A DNA stretch of 64,000 bases from Streptomyces qinzhouensis (GCF_007856155.1 NZ_CP042266.1:620001-684000), one strand, 5' to 3'; counted from the first letter of the stretch, positions 36,372 to 44,751 are shown. Notes: generated by a model not told the origin, from the letters alone. Numbers and translations are program-made.

Positions 36372-37750
36372 ATGTGCGGGGGCGGAACCAGCGTGAAGTC
36401 ACGAGCCCGCGAGGGCGGTTCGGCGCGCCAGCCGCGTTCGACGGCGGCCGTCGCGAACCGGGGGCTGCCGAAGTAGGGGAAGGCGGCGGGTGCGTTCGGG
36501 ATCAGACCGGTGACCAGGGTCCGGGCGACCCGCAGTTCGGTGCGGGCCACGTCCTCCGTGGTCAGATCGGTGGTGAGGACGCGGTGTCCGCGGGCCGCCA
36601 GTTCGGTGTGGAGCCGGTCCCGGTCACCGGCCGGGATCTCGCTGACGGGGACCGTGCCGAGCGCGGGCCGGGTGAATCTGCGGGCGAGGGGCGCGGTGCG
36701 CGGGTCGAGCCACACCTGCACCTGGGCACCGAGGTCCCGTACCGCCGCGAAGTCGTCTCCGCAGTCGTCGAGATAGCGCCGGTCGGCGCGGTGGTCGAAG
36801 TAGAGGCCGCGGGCGAGCAGTCCGGCGTCGACGGCGCGGAAGACCCAGCCGTCCGGGTCCGTGGTGCCCTGGGTGAACACCCAGGTGTGCACCGCTTCGA
36901 GTACGGCCTTGCGGACGGCTTCCGCCGGGTCGTAGCGGCAGGCGAACCCGGCCGCGTACAGGCCCCGCCCGGGGTCGTGGGCGAGTGCGGCGGCGCAGGG
37001 CGCGAACTCGGAGGGCAGTTCGACGACGCTGATCTCCAGGGCGCAGCCCGCGAGGTCGTCGGCGAGTCCGGGTACGGAGCCGGGGTCGATGCCCCGGGTG
37101 GGGCCGTCGAGCCGCCACCACAGCTCCAGGGCGTCACGTTCGACGACTTCGAGGAGGCCGCGTTCGGCGGCGTCGTCGAGGCCCCGGCCGGTGGCGATGC
37201 CCGCGTAGTTGAGGTGGTGGGTACGGGGCAGTCGCCGCAGCGGGCCCTGCCGCCAGTTGAGGTGGCTGAGGGCGACCGGCACCCAGCACGGCTGTCCGTT
37301 CTCGTCGGCGGGCGTCCACAGGGCGGGGGTGTCCGGGGTGAGGGGCCGGTAGGGGAAGCCGGGGCGGGCGTACTGCCAGTCCGCATAGGTGGGTACGGAG
37401 CCGGGCCCGTACACCCGGTGTCCTTCGGCGGTGAGTTCGGCGGCGGTGGCCCGGCGGGGTGCCCCGGGCCGGCCGGGTGGGGGGAGCCGGTTGCCGCAGT
37501 AGCGTTCCACGGCCTCGGCGACGGCGGCGATCCGGGCGCCCTCGGGGTCGCCGAAGGTGGTGCCGAGGGAGACCCGGTCGGCGGGCCAGGCCCCGAAGCG
37601 GCGGGCGTCCGACACCTCCGCCGTCATGGCGGTGTAGCGGGGCGGGGCCCCGGCGGGGTGCGGTACGGGCCGGACGGAGCGGACGATTCCGCAGACGGGG
37701 TCGGTGAGGTGGCCGATCGGCAGTGGCGCGGGGGCGGTCGCGGTGGTCAT
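36368..37750 (-). CDS. YcaO cyclodehydratase (TOMM D protein)
   Basis: 460 residues. The ATP-binding pattern of YcaO enzymes is visible: TTFGDPEGARIAAVAEAVERYC (about residues 74-95), GRGLDDAAERGLLEVVERDALELWW (about 188-212) and AVRKAVLEAVHTWVF (about 280). It ends PPPHM, short of the proline-rich PxPxP C-terminus of many azoline formers. With the E1-like partner it should turn Ser/Thr/Cys of a precursor peptide into (ox)azolines or thiazolines using ATP. Start overlaps the hydrolase stop (ATGA). Confidence 0.9.
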   Translation of the reverse strand: MTTATAPAPLPIGHLTDPVCGIVRSVRPVPHPAGAPPRYTAMTAEVSDARRFGAWPADRVSLGTTFGDPEGARIAAVAEAVERYCGNRLPPPGRPGAPRRATAAELTAEGHRVYGPGSVPTYADWQYARPGFPYRPLTPDTPALWTPADENGQPCWVPVALSHLNWRQGPLRRLPRTHHLNYAGIATGRGLDDAAERGLLEVVERDALELWWRLDGPTRGIDPGSVPGLADDLAGCALEISVVELPSEFAPCAAALAHDPGRGLYAAGFACRYDPAEAVRKAVLEAVHTWVFTQGTTDPDGWVFRAVDAGLLARGLYFDHRADRRYLDDCGDDFAAVRDLGAQVQVWLDPRTAPLARRFTRPALGTVPVSEIPAGDRDRLHTELAARGHRVLTTDLTTEDVARTELRVARTLVTGLIPNAPAAFPYFGSPRFATAAVERGWRAEPPSRARDFTLVPPPHM

Positions 37751-39309
37751 GTGCGTATCTCCTGGGAGAGGTCCGGTACGGCGTCGGAGCCGCGCAGCTC
37801 GGCGACGGGCAGCAGCAGTGCGCAGTCGGCGGGGCGCAGGGCCCGGTCCGAGGGCAGGAGCCGGACGGCGGTGACGGGGTCCTCCCCGGTGTGGGGGTTG
37901 CGGGCGTGGGCGGGGAAGTGGTGTCCGGCCGCTTCGATCCGGAGCCGGGTGCCCGCGGGCAGCCGGCGGGCCAGCTGCCCGAGGGGAACGGTGACGGTGG
38001 ACCAGGTGCCGGGTGTCCGGACGGTACGGGCGGTGCCGAGCGCGAGGGGTTCGGCGCGGCCCCGCGGGTCGAGGGCGACGAGCCGGACGAACCAGTCGGC
38101 GACGGGTGTGCCGGCGGTGGCGCGCAGTTCGGCGGCCGCGGGGCCGAGGAGGTCGGTGGCGCGGGCCAGCGGCGCGGTGACGAACAGGGCCCGGTCGGCG
38201 CGGTCCCCGTCGGCCCGCGGCGGATCGGCGCGCAGGTCGTCGGAGCGTACGGGGCGGGCCGGGTCGGCGCGGAAGTCGGCGCCGTACAGCAGGCTGACGC
38301 CCAAGGGTCCGGCGGCCAGGGGGAAGCGGCGGGCGGCGGAGGGCTCGATCAGGGCGGTGGCCGGAAACCAGTACGGGGTTCCGGCGAGGGCGACGGCGCC
38401 GCGGCGGCCCTCGGGCGGGTGGCCCTCGCACACCGCCCGGGCCCAGGCGGCGGTCAGTCCGCCCGGGTCGACGCGGTGTTCGGGGCGGGCTCCCGGGCCG
38501 GGGTCGTGGATCAGCCGGTGGCCCCAGGGGCCGAGGAGCAGCCGGGCGGGGCCGCCCCAGGCGCGCCAGAGGGCGAGGGTGTCGGCGGCGAAGGGGTCGT
38601 GGGTGCCGCCGATCGCGAGCAGGGGGGTGCGGGCGGCGGGGGCGCTCCGGATGACGCGGTCGGCGCGGCGGGCCTGCCAGATCCCGGGCCAGGAGGGCAG
38701 GGCGCGGCCGAGCCGGGCGGGCAGGTCCAGGACGGGGAGGTGGGTGAGGAGGGCGGGGTCGCGGCCGAGCAGCCGGTCGAGGGCGGCGGGGTCGGAGTCG
38801 GTTCGGTCGCCGTGCGCGGCCCACCAGCCCGCCCGGCCGAGGAGGCGTTCGGCGCCGGAGGGTTCCCGGGCGGTCTCGGCGGTGCCGAGCGCGGGTACGG
38901 CGGCGACGACCGCGTCGGGCTCCGTACCGGCACCGGTTCCTTCGCGGTCCCGGCCGGTGGCGGTCACCAGGGCGCAGTAGGCGGCGTAGGAGGATCCGGC
39001 CGCGACGACGCGTCCGTCGCTCCAGGGGCGGTCGCGGATCCAGCGCAGGGTCGCGGCGCCGTCGGCGCGCTCGTGAACGTAGGGCCACCAGTCGCCGCCG
39101 GAGCCGTACCGTCCGCGGACGTCCTGGACCACGGCGGCGAATCCGCGGGCGGTCCAGGCGCGGGCCTCGGGCCGGTGGGCGCGGCGGCCGTAGGGGGTGC
39201 GGATGAGGACGGCCGGGTAGCGGCGCCCGGTGGGGCCGGGCGGTGGGAGGTGGACGTCGGTGGCGAGCAGCACCCCGCCGGCGCGGACCCGGGCGGTCCG
39301 GGTCGTCAT
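37747..39309 (-). CDS. CocE/NonD-type alpha/beta hydrolase (X-Pro dipeptidyl-peptidase S15 family)
   Basis: 520 residues from ATG 39309 (ATGA overlap with the E1-like gene). The S15 core is clear: RTPYGRR, QDVRGRYGSGG, nucleophile Ser in GSSYAAY (about 106), Asp in GTHDPFA and His in GPWGHRLIHD, then the C-terminal jelly roll (about 330-510). The family includes peptidases and esterases. Inside a RiPP operon, trimming of leader or N-terminal dipeptides is a fair guess; esterase action is the alternative. Confidence 0.88.
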   Translation of the reverse strand: MTTRTARVRAGGVLLATDVHLPPPGPTGRRYPAVLIRTPYGRRAHRPEARAWTARGFAAVVQDVRGRYGSGGDWWPYVHERADGAATLRWIRDRPWSDGRVVAAGSSYAAYCALVTATGRDREGTGAGTEPDAVVAAVPALGTAETAREPSGAERLLGRAGWWAAHGDRTDSDPAALDRLLGRDPALLTHLPVLDLPARLGRALPSWPGIWQARRADRVIRSAPAARTPLLAIGGTHDPFAADTLALWRAWGGPARLLLGPWGHRLIHDPGPGARPEHRVDPGGLTAAWARAVCEGHPPEGRRGAVALAGTPYWFPATALIEPSAARRFPLAAGPLGVSLLYGADFRADPARPVRSDDLRADPPRADGDRADRALFVTAPLARATDLLGPAAAELRATAGTPVADWFVRLVALDPRGRAEPLALGTARTVRTPGTWSTVTVPLGQLARRLPAGTRLRIEAAGHHFPAHARNPHTGEDPVTAVRLLPSDRALRPADCALLLPVAELRGSDAVPDLSQEIRT

Positions 39310-40169
39310 GGGGTGTCCCGGCCGGCCGGGAGCGGGGCGCACTCCGGCACCGGAAGGACGGGGTGGGCGGTGGCGGCGAGATCCCGCAGGTCGATCCGGC
39401 GCAGTACCGGCGGCACCCGGTCGGGGCCGAGGAGGACATGGGTCACGAGGTCGTGCACGAGCAGCGCCGCCGTGTAGGCGGCGGAGGCCGCGGTGTGCCG
39501 GGGTCCGTTGTCGGGGGTCCGGGATCCGGCCCAGTAGGCGGCGAGTTCGCGGTGGGCGGGGGTGGCCGCGAGCCGGCGGAGCCGGATATCGGCGGCGGTG
39601 ACTCCGTACGGTCCGCGGGCCGGTGGTTCCAGCCAGACGTCGGCGCCCTCGCGGTGGCAGCGTGCCCAGCGGACGCCGTCGCGGGAGAGCCGGTCGGCGG
39701 GGTCCCACAGGCCCGGGGGTACCGGTCCGTCGAGACACCAGACGACGGCGGTACGGGGCTCCGCGGCGGCCCGCGCGGGGAGTTCTTCGGCGGCGATCGG
39801 CATCGGTTCGGCGCCCATCGCGCGGGCGAGCCGGGCCACGGGGCGGGTCAGTACCGGATCGCCGAGGAGCAGCAGGGTGGTTCCGGCGAGGGGGCCCTCG
39901 GGCTGGGGGGCCGGGTTCCGGGTCGCGTACCCGGCCTCCTCGAAGGCGGCGAGCAGCCGGGCCGGGCCGGGTTCGTGGCCGCCGGTGGGCCGCGGGGCCG
40001 GTTGTTCCGGAGCCTCCGCCGCCCCGCCGCCGAACAGCCGGACGAGGTCCGCTTCGGGTACGTCCCCGGTGTCGACCCGGAGGAAGGTGCCGTCGGGGGT
40101 GCGCAGGGCCAGACCCCTGCCGGGCACGGTGACCAGGGCGGTCCCGGCGGTGAGGCGGGGGTTGTCCAC
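39306..40169 (-). CDS. TOMM precursor leader-binding E1-like protein (cyclodehydratase C component)
   Basis: 287 residues from GTG 40169; GAGGAG 10 bases upstream supports this start. The N-terminus (about 1-60) is a winged-helix-like RiPP recognition region (VPGRGLALRTPDGTFLRVDTGD). The middle resembles the degenerate ThiF fold (TTLLLLGDPVLTRPVARLARAMG) of TIGR03882-type ocin proteins, and the C-terminus has HDLVTHVLLG. It should bind the precursor leader and present it to YcaO. Confidence 0.75.
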   Translation of the reverse strand: MDNPRLTAGTALVTVPGRGLALRTPDGTFLRVDTGDVPEADLVRLFGGGAAEAPEQPAPRPTGGHEPGPARLLAAFEEAGYATRNPAPQPEGPLAGTTLLLLGDPVLTRPVARLARAMGAEPMPIAAEELPARAAAEPRTAVVWCLDGPVPPGLWDPADRLSRDGVRWARCHREGADVWLEPPARGPYGVTAADIRLRRLAATPAHRELAAYWAGSRTPDNGPRHTAASAAYTAALLVHDLVTHVLLGPDRVPPVLRRIDLRDLAATAHPVLPVPECAPLPAGRDTP

Positions 40170-40394
40170 GGAACGGGCTCCTCGGTTCGGTCGTACGCCG
40201 CACGGCTTCGCACCGGCCTCCGGCCGGGCGTCACAGCGTTCTTCGTCGGTCTCGTACTGGTGTCGTACTGGTGTCGGGCCGGTCCGGGCCCGGCGACCGG
40301 GGCGCACGACCGCCGGTGGCCGGGGCCGCCCGTGCGCGGGGAAACGCGGGCGGCGCGGGGAGTGCGCCGCAGCGGGCGGCCCCGGCGGATGACA

Positions 40395-40422
40395 CCGGGC
40401 GCGCTCGAGGAGCGGCGCCCGG
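40395..40422 (-). terminator. Stable hairpin (attenuator or partial terminator)
   Basis: CCGGGCG-CGCTC pairs with GAGCG-G-CGCCCGG around a GAG loop with one bulged base. It lies 59 bases after the precursor stop on the minus strand. Partial terminators at this place are usual in RiPP operons. Confidence 0.5.
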
Positions 40423-40432
40423 GAGTCACCCC

Positions 40433-40468
40433 GTCATGCGGTCATGCGGTCATGCGGTCATGCGGTCA
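40433..40468. repeat. Tandem octamer GTCATGCG x4
   Basis: Four exact copies from 40433 to 40464 plus a partial GTCA. On the minus strand each unit reads CGCATGAC, so every copy holds ATGA (a start overlapping a stop). It lies 12-48 bases after the precursor stop. Confidence 0.85.
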
Positions 40469-40480
40469 ACTGTCCGGCGG

Positions 40481-40669
40481 TCACTCGCCGGCGTCGGCCT
40501 CGACGTCCGCGACGGCCGCGTCGTCGAACGGGTTCTCGACGAGCGCGTTGCAGTGGCTGGCCGACAGATGGGCGAGCTGGGCCGGGTCGGCGATCGGGGC
40601 GAACACCTTGTGCTGGTCCACGGCGTGGAATCCCTTCCTCTTCACGAGCGTGCCCGCGGTCGCGAACAC
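40481..40669 (-). CDS. Candidate RiPP precursor peptide (putative zinc-linked TOMM precursor)
   Basis: 62 residues from GTG 40669, or 46 residues from GTG 40621 (AAGGGA 9 bases upstream). The conserved-looking middle is FAPIADPAQLAHLSASHC; it then reads NALVENPFDDAA and ends in an acidic tail DVEADAGE. The motif HLSASHC offers two Ser and one Cys for azoline formation plus two His, a plausible metal-binding core. It lies first in the operon, right behind a Zur-like box and promoter, with a hairpin before the modification genes. No family was recognised and the core is poor in Cys/Thr compared with known TOMM peptides, so it could instead be a small zinc-responsive protein. Confidence 0.6.
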   Translation of the reverse strand: MFATAGTLVKRKGFHAVDQHKVFAPIADPAQLAHLSASHCNALVENPFDDAAVADVEADAGE

Positions 40670-40675
40670 ACCGAC

Positions 40676-40705
40676 ACCTTAATGAATATGATTTTCATTC
40701 CGCAA
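40676..40705 (-). promoter_or_regulatory. Promoter with Zur-like operator in its spacer
   Basis: On the minus strand: TTGCGG (40705-40700), 18-base spacer, TAAGGT (40681-40676), expected start near 40669. The spacer contains TGAAAATCATATTCA (40697-40683), a 15-bp palindrome two bases off TGAAAATGATTTTCA, which I recall as close to the actinobacterial Zur consensus. Zn-Zur bound here would block RNA polymerase. It overlaps the stop of the importer ATPase gene. Confidence 0.65.
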
Positions 40706-41567
40706 TGCCCTCGGTGATCGGCACGGGGTGATCCGGGTAACACACGGGCCAGCCGCCCTCGGGATCGGTGCCGACCCGCCCGGCTACGCCCAGTGCCCCG
40801 GCGAGCAGTTGGGGTGTGACGACCTCGCGGGGCGGGCCGTCCGCGGCCACCACACCGCCCTTCAGCGCGACGATCCGCCCGGCGAACCGGGCCGCCTGGC
40901 CCAGATCGTGCAGCACCATCAGCACCGTCAGACCGCGCTCGCGGCGCAGCCGGTCCACCGTCGCGAGCACATCGAGCTGGTGACGCAGGTCCAGATAGGT
41001 GGTGGGCTCGTCGAGGAGGAGGACCCGGGTGTCCTGGGCCAGCGCCATGGCGAGCCGGACCCGTTGGCGCTCGCCTCCGGAGAGGGCGGCGACGGGGCGG
41101 TCGGCCCAGCCGGTGACGCCGACATCGGCCATGGCCCGCGCGGTGACCGCGTCGTCGCCGCCGCGCAGCATCCCGAGCGGCCCCCGGGCGGCGTACCGCC
41201 CCTGGCAGACCAGTTGACGTACCGTCATCCCGGCGACGGGCGAGGCCGACTGATGGAGAAGGGCGGCCTTCCGGGCGGCGTCGCGGCGCGCGAGCCGGGC
41301 GACATCGTCGCCGTCGAGCCGGATCCGCCCCCGCGACGGGCGCAGCAGCCCGGCGCAGAGCCGGAGCAGGGTGCTCTTGCCGCAGCCGTTGAGGCCGACG
41401 AGGGCGACCGACTCGCCGTCCCGTACGGCCAGTTCGACGCCGCGGAGCACCTCGCGCCCGGGGTAGCCGAAGTGGACGTCCTCCACCCGGACCACCACTC
41501 CCCCGTCATCGTCCGCCGGGGCCCGGCCCTTCGGCGCCTTCTCGTCCGCCCGGTTCCTCGCGGTCAT
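40695..41567 (-). CDS. Metallophore ABC importer ATP-binding protein (FepC-like)
   Basis: 290 residues from ATG 41567. Walker A GLNGCGKST, signature LSGGERQRVRLAMALAQ, Walker B VLLLDEPTTYLD and the H-loop LMVLHDLGQAA match FecE/FepC-type ATPases. The start is odd: an ATG at 41602 overlaps the permease stop but opens a 12-codon frame whose TGA overlaps ATG 41567 (ATGA), suggesting either a coupling mini-ORF or a small frameshift in the N-terminus. Last gene of the importer operon. Confidence 0.9.
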   Translation of the reverse strand: MTARNRADEKAPKGRAPADDDGGVVVRVEDVHFGYPGREVLRGVELAVRDGESVALVGLNGCGKSTLLRLCAGLLRPSRGRIRLDGDDVARLARRDAARKAALLHQSASPVAGMTVRQLVCQGRYAARGPLGMLRGGDDAVTARAMADVGVTGWADRPVAALSGGERQRVRLAMALAQDTRVLLLDEPTTYLDLRHQLDVLATVDRLRRERGLTVLMVLHDLGQAARFAGRIVALKGGVVAADGPPREVVTPQLLAGALGVAGRVGTDPEGGWPVCYPDHPVPITEGIAE

Positions 41568-41598
41568 CGTCGGGCCCCCCGTCCGCGATCGGTCTCCG

Positions 41599-42609
41599 TC
41601 ATGCCGATGTCTCCTCCTCACGGATACGGCGGGCCACGATCAGCAGCAGTGCCGCGCCCGCGCAGGTGGTCAGCGCCCCGGTCGGAACGCTCAGCCGGTC
41701 GGCGTCCAGGACGTCGGTCAGCAGCCTGGACAGCGCCTGGGCGGCGGCGTCCGCGCCGCCGACCACCGCGGCGCCGGTGAGCGCCGCGCCCGGCAGGGCC
41801 GTGCGCAGGTCGGCGCCGTACAGCGCGAACGCCAGATGCGGGACGAGCAGTCCGACGAAGCCGAGGGCGCCGACGGTGGCCACCGCGCCGGCGGTCAGGG
41901 CGACCGCACAGCCCAGTGCGGCGAGCCGGAGCCGGCCGGTGGACAGTCCGCGGGCCGCGGCCTCGTCGTCGCCGCAGCGCAGCAGGGTCAGCGGCGCCGC
42001 CAGGGCCCAGGCGGCGAGCAGCCAGCACAGCGCCCAGGGCCACAGCAGGTTCCAGTGGTCCATGACCCGGCCCTCGGTGGAGCCGACCAGCCATTGCACA
42101 ACGCTGCCCAGCTCCCCGGGGGCGGCGAGGAGGACCATGGCGGTCGCGCCGGACAGGACGGCGGAGACCAGGACCCCGTAGACGGCGGCGCCGAGGGGAT
42201 CGGCGCGTTCCCGCCCGGCGAGCAGCCAGAGCAGCCCGGCACCGGCGAATCCGCCGACGACGGCCGCGACGACCACGGCCCCCGGTGAGCGCCAGCCGGC
42301 GAGCCCGGCGCCCGAGGCGAGGACCGCCCCCAGGACGGCGCCCGGGGCGACGCCGGTGACCTCGGGTCCGGCGAGCGGATTGGCCAGCGCGGACTGGAGG
42401 ACGATGCCCGCGACGCCGAGGCAGGCGCCCGCGGTGAGCGCCACCAGGGTCCGGGGCAGCCGCAGTTCGAGCACGATATGGCGGTCGAGGGGGGAGCCGC
42501 CGCCGTGCAGCACCTCCCATACCCCGGCCGGTCCGAGGGCCCGCCCGGCGATCATTCCGGCGCAGCCGGCGGCCAGTACCAGGGCGCAGAGCGGCAGCAG
42601 CCGTCTCAT
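41599..42609 (-). CDS. Metallophore ABC importer permease (FecCD family) 2
   Basis: 336 residues, about nine to ten membrane helices. FecCD signatures: LRLPRTLVALTAGACLGVAGIVLQ, NPLAGPEVTGVAPGA and GFVGLLVPHLAF. ATGA overlap with the permease gene before it. It forms the channel for metal-metallophore uptake together with the other permease. Confidence 0.92.
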   Translation of the reverse strand: MRRLLPLCALVLAAGCAGMIAGRALGPAGVWEVLHGGGSPLDRHIVLELRLPRTLVALTAGACLGVAGIVLQSALANPLAGPEVTGVAPGAVLGAVLASGAGLAGWRSPGAVVVAAVVGGFAGAGLLWLLAGRERADPLGAAVYGVLVSAVLSGATAMVLLAAPGELGSVVQWLVGSTEGRVMDHWNLLWPWALCWLLAAWALAAPLTLLRCGDDEAAARGLSTGRLRLAALGCAVALTAGAVATVGALGFVGLLVPHLAFALYGADLRTALPGAALTGAAVVGGADAAAQALSRLLTDVLDADRLSVPTGALTTCAGAALLLIVARRIREEETSA

Positions 42610-43655
42610 CCGGCACCTCCGCGGCGGCTCCGGGGGATTCCGTCCGGTCCGTACCGCGCCCCGCCCGTCCCGGGCACCCCGTCCGTCCCGGGCAGCCGCG
42701 CCTTCGAACGGGCCCGCCCCGGCGGCCGTTTGAGCAGGAGTACGCCCGCGGGCACCCCCAGCAGCGCGGTCCAGGCGCCGACCGGGGTCTCGACGGGGGC
42801 CAGGGCGAGCCGGGCGGGCAGGTCCGCCCAGGCCACGATGAGGGCGCCCCAGACCGCGGACCAGGGCAGCCATCCGACGGCGTCCTTCCCGGGTGCCAGC
42901 CTGCGCGCCAGCTGCGGGGCGAGGAAACCGACCCAGGCCACCGGGCCGCAGACGGCGACCACGGGGGCGATCAGGACGACCGCGACGGCGAGCGCGGCCG
43001 TACGGGCCCGGTGGACCCGGACGCCGAGAGCACGGGCGTCGTCGTCGCCGAGCCGCAGCACCGACAGCACCGGGGCGCACAGCACCAGCGCCGGGACGGC
43101 CGCCACCAGCCACGGCGTCAGTTCGGTGACATCGTCCCAGGTACGGGCGGAGAGGCTGCCGAGGAGATAGCGGTGGATCAGCTGGAGGTCGAGCTGGTCG
43201 GCCAGGACCATCAGGACCAGCAGCGCCGACTGGAGCCCGGCGGCGACGGCCGCGCCGCACAGCAGGACGGCGGACGGGCCGCGGGCGGCCCCGGCGGCGA
43301 GCAGGGTGAGCGCGCCGCCCGCCGCCGCGCCGCCGATCGCGAGGAAGGGCTGGACCGCCAGGGGTACGGAGACGGCGAGGACGAGCGGCCCGGCGACCGC
43401 CAGGGCGGCCCCGGAGGAGACCCCGAGGAGTTCCGGGACGGCCAGCGGATTGCGCAGCGCCTCCTGGAGTACCAGCCCGGCGGCGCCCAGGCAGGCGCCG
43501 GCGATCAGGGCCAGGACCAGCCGGGGCAGCCGGAGTTCGGTCACCACGAACGCTTCGGCGAACTCGGCCGGCGGCACCGGCGGTGTGCCGAGGGCGAGCC
43601 CGCCGCACACCGCCGCCGTCAGGACGCCCGCCGCGAGGACGGTGCGCCCGCTCAC
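42606..43655 (-). CDS. Metallophore ABC importer permease (FecCD family) 1
   Basis: 349 residues from GTG 43655 (GTGA overlap with the binding-protein gene). Typical segments: LRLPRLVLALIAGACLGAAGLVLQ, NPLAVPELLGVSSGAAL and VAWVGFLAPQLARRL. The C-terminal about 40 residues are a basic Pro/Gly/Arg tail. Partner of the second permease. Confidence 0.92.
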   Translation of the reverse strand: MSGRTVLAAGVLTAAVCGGLALGTPPVPPAEFAEAFVVTELRLPRLVLALIAGACLGAAGLVLQEALRNPLAVPELLGVSSGAALAVAGPLVLAVSVPLAVQPFLAIGGAAAGGALTLLAAGAARGPSAVLLCGAAVAAGLQSALLVLMVLADQLDLQLIHRYLLGSLSARTWDDVTELTPWLVAAVPALVLCAPVLSVLRLGDDDARALGVRVHRARTAALAVAVVLIAPVVAVCGPVAWVGFLAPQLARRLAPGKDAVGWLPWSAVWGALIVAWADLPARLALAPVETPVGAWTALLGVPAGVLLLKRPPGRARSKARLPGTDGVPGTGGARYGPDGIPRSRRGGAG

Positions 43656-44632
43656 CGCAGCTTCGCCGTGGCCTCGTCGATCACGATGCCCAGCGAGCGG
43701 GTGCCGCGGCCCTTGGCCCAGACCTCGGCGTCGACCTCGTACACCCGGCCCGCACGGACGGCCGGGATCCTGGACCACAGCGGGTTCTTCGCCAGTTTCC
43801 GTGACAGCGTGCCGTCCTGGGCGCCGCCGAAGGAGAGCGTTTCGACGAACAGCACATCGACCTCGCGGGCGAGGATCTCCTCCAGGCTGTAACTGCCCTG
43901 TGCGCCGCGGCTCTTCCACGGATAGTGCGCGAGCTTGGGGAAGAGTCCGGCGGTGACGTCGGTGCCGGGGGTGGCGACGCCGAAGTTCTCGTCGCTGCCG
44001 AAGACGATCAGCCCGGTCCGCTCGCTGGGGTCCTTCTCCGCGCGGGCGAGCTTCTCCCGGAACCGCCGTTCGGCCCGCTCGCCCTGTTCGGTACGGCCGG
44101 TGAGCGCGGCCAGCTCGCGCAGATAGCGGATGCTGTCCCGCCAGTCGTCCGGCTGGACGGGCCAGAAGACGGTGGCGCCCTTGAGCGCGGGCGCGAGTCT
44201 GCCGTGGGTGTCGGCGAGGCCGATCACCAGATCGGGCCGGTGGGAGAGTACGGCTTCGGTCTCCGGGCTGAGGAAGCCGCCGGGGATCCGCGGGACGCGT
44301 GCCGCCCTCGCCTTGCCGAGGAAGCGGGGGTGGGCGAGAAGGCTCGAGTTGGTGGCGACGGGCGCCAGGCCCAGTTCGACGAGCATGTCGTCGCAGAGCG
44401 CGACCAGGCAGATGACGCGTTCGGGCGGCTTCGCGGTGGTGACGCGTACCCCCTTGCCGTCGGTGACGGTCCGCGCGGGGGCGATGGGAGCCACCCGGAT
44501 GTCCGTCGCCTCGCCCTTCTCCCCCGCCGCGTCGCCGTCGTTCGCGGCGGTGCCGCACCCCGCCAGCAGGGTGCCCGCCAGGGCGGCGGCGACCAGCCTG
44601 CGCACCACGCAGACCCTCGTTCGCGGTTTCAT
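43652..44632 (-). CDS. Metallophore-binding lipoprotein (FecB/FepB-like)
   Basis: 326 residues from ATG 44632 with GGAGGA 5 bases upstream. Signal with lipobox LLAGC (Cys26), then a periplasmic-binding-protein fold (ERVICLVALCDDMLVELGL, RPDLVIGLADTHGRLAPAL, EILAREVDVLFVETLSF). It catches the loaded chelate outside the membrane. No His-rich loop of ZnuA type is present, so a chelate rather than free Zn2+ is expected. The promoter region ahead carries the second Zur-like box. Confidence 0.92.
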   Translation of the reverse strand: MKPRTRVCVVRRLVAAALAGTLLAGCGTAANDGDAAGEKGEATDIRVAPIAPARTVTDGKGVRVTTAKPPERVICLVALCDDMLVELGLAPVATNSSLLAHPRFLGKARAARVPRIPGGFLSPETEAVLSHRPDLVIGLADTHGRLAPALKGATVFWPVQPDDWRDSIRYLRELAALTGRTEQGERAERRFREKLARAEKDPSERTGLIVFGSDENFGVATPGTDVTAGLFPKLAHYPWKSRGAQGSYSLEEILAREVDVLFVETLSFGGAQDGTLSRKLAKNPLWSRIPAVRAGRVYEVDAEVWAKGRGTRSLGIVIDEATAKLR

Positions 44633-44736
44633 GATTCCTCCCCTATGTCCGTTTCGGATTCCGTCCGGTCGTGTCGATCCGGCCGTCCGGAACCACTTGC
44701 GCGCAGCGCCTTCTGCAACGCACGATACGGGCCACA

Positions 44737-44751
44737 TGATAATCATTTTCA
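44737..44751. promoter_or_regulatory. Zur-like operator in the divergent promoter region
   Basis: TGATAATCATTTTCA on the plus strand (TGAAAATGATTATCA on the minus strand): a 15-bp palindrome one base off TGAAAATGATTTTCA. It lies 105 bases before the binding-protein start and 35 bases before the beta-propeller start, so one site could repress both directions. It is AT-rich against a GC-rich background. Confidence 0.65.

Larger units (their letters stand above)
40170..40480. other. Leader region between precursor ORF and modification genes
   Basis: 311 bases without a convincing gene. It contains a stable hairpin (40395-40422), the octamer repeats (40433-40468) and an 11-bp tandem duplication TCGTACTGGTG x2 (40252-40273). 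It may act as an attenuator setting precursor to enzyme ratio. Confidence 0.4.

Noticed and set aside
40683..44751. Iron (DmdR/IdeR) control of the importer
   Set aside because: The streptomycete iron box as I recall it (TTAGGTTAGG-type dyad) is absent; both boxes are of the TGAAAAT-ATTTTCA form expected for Zur.
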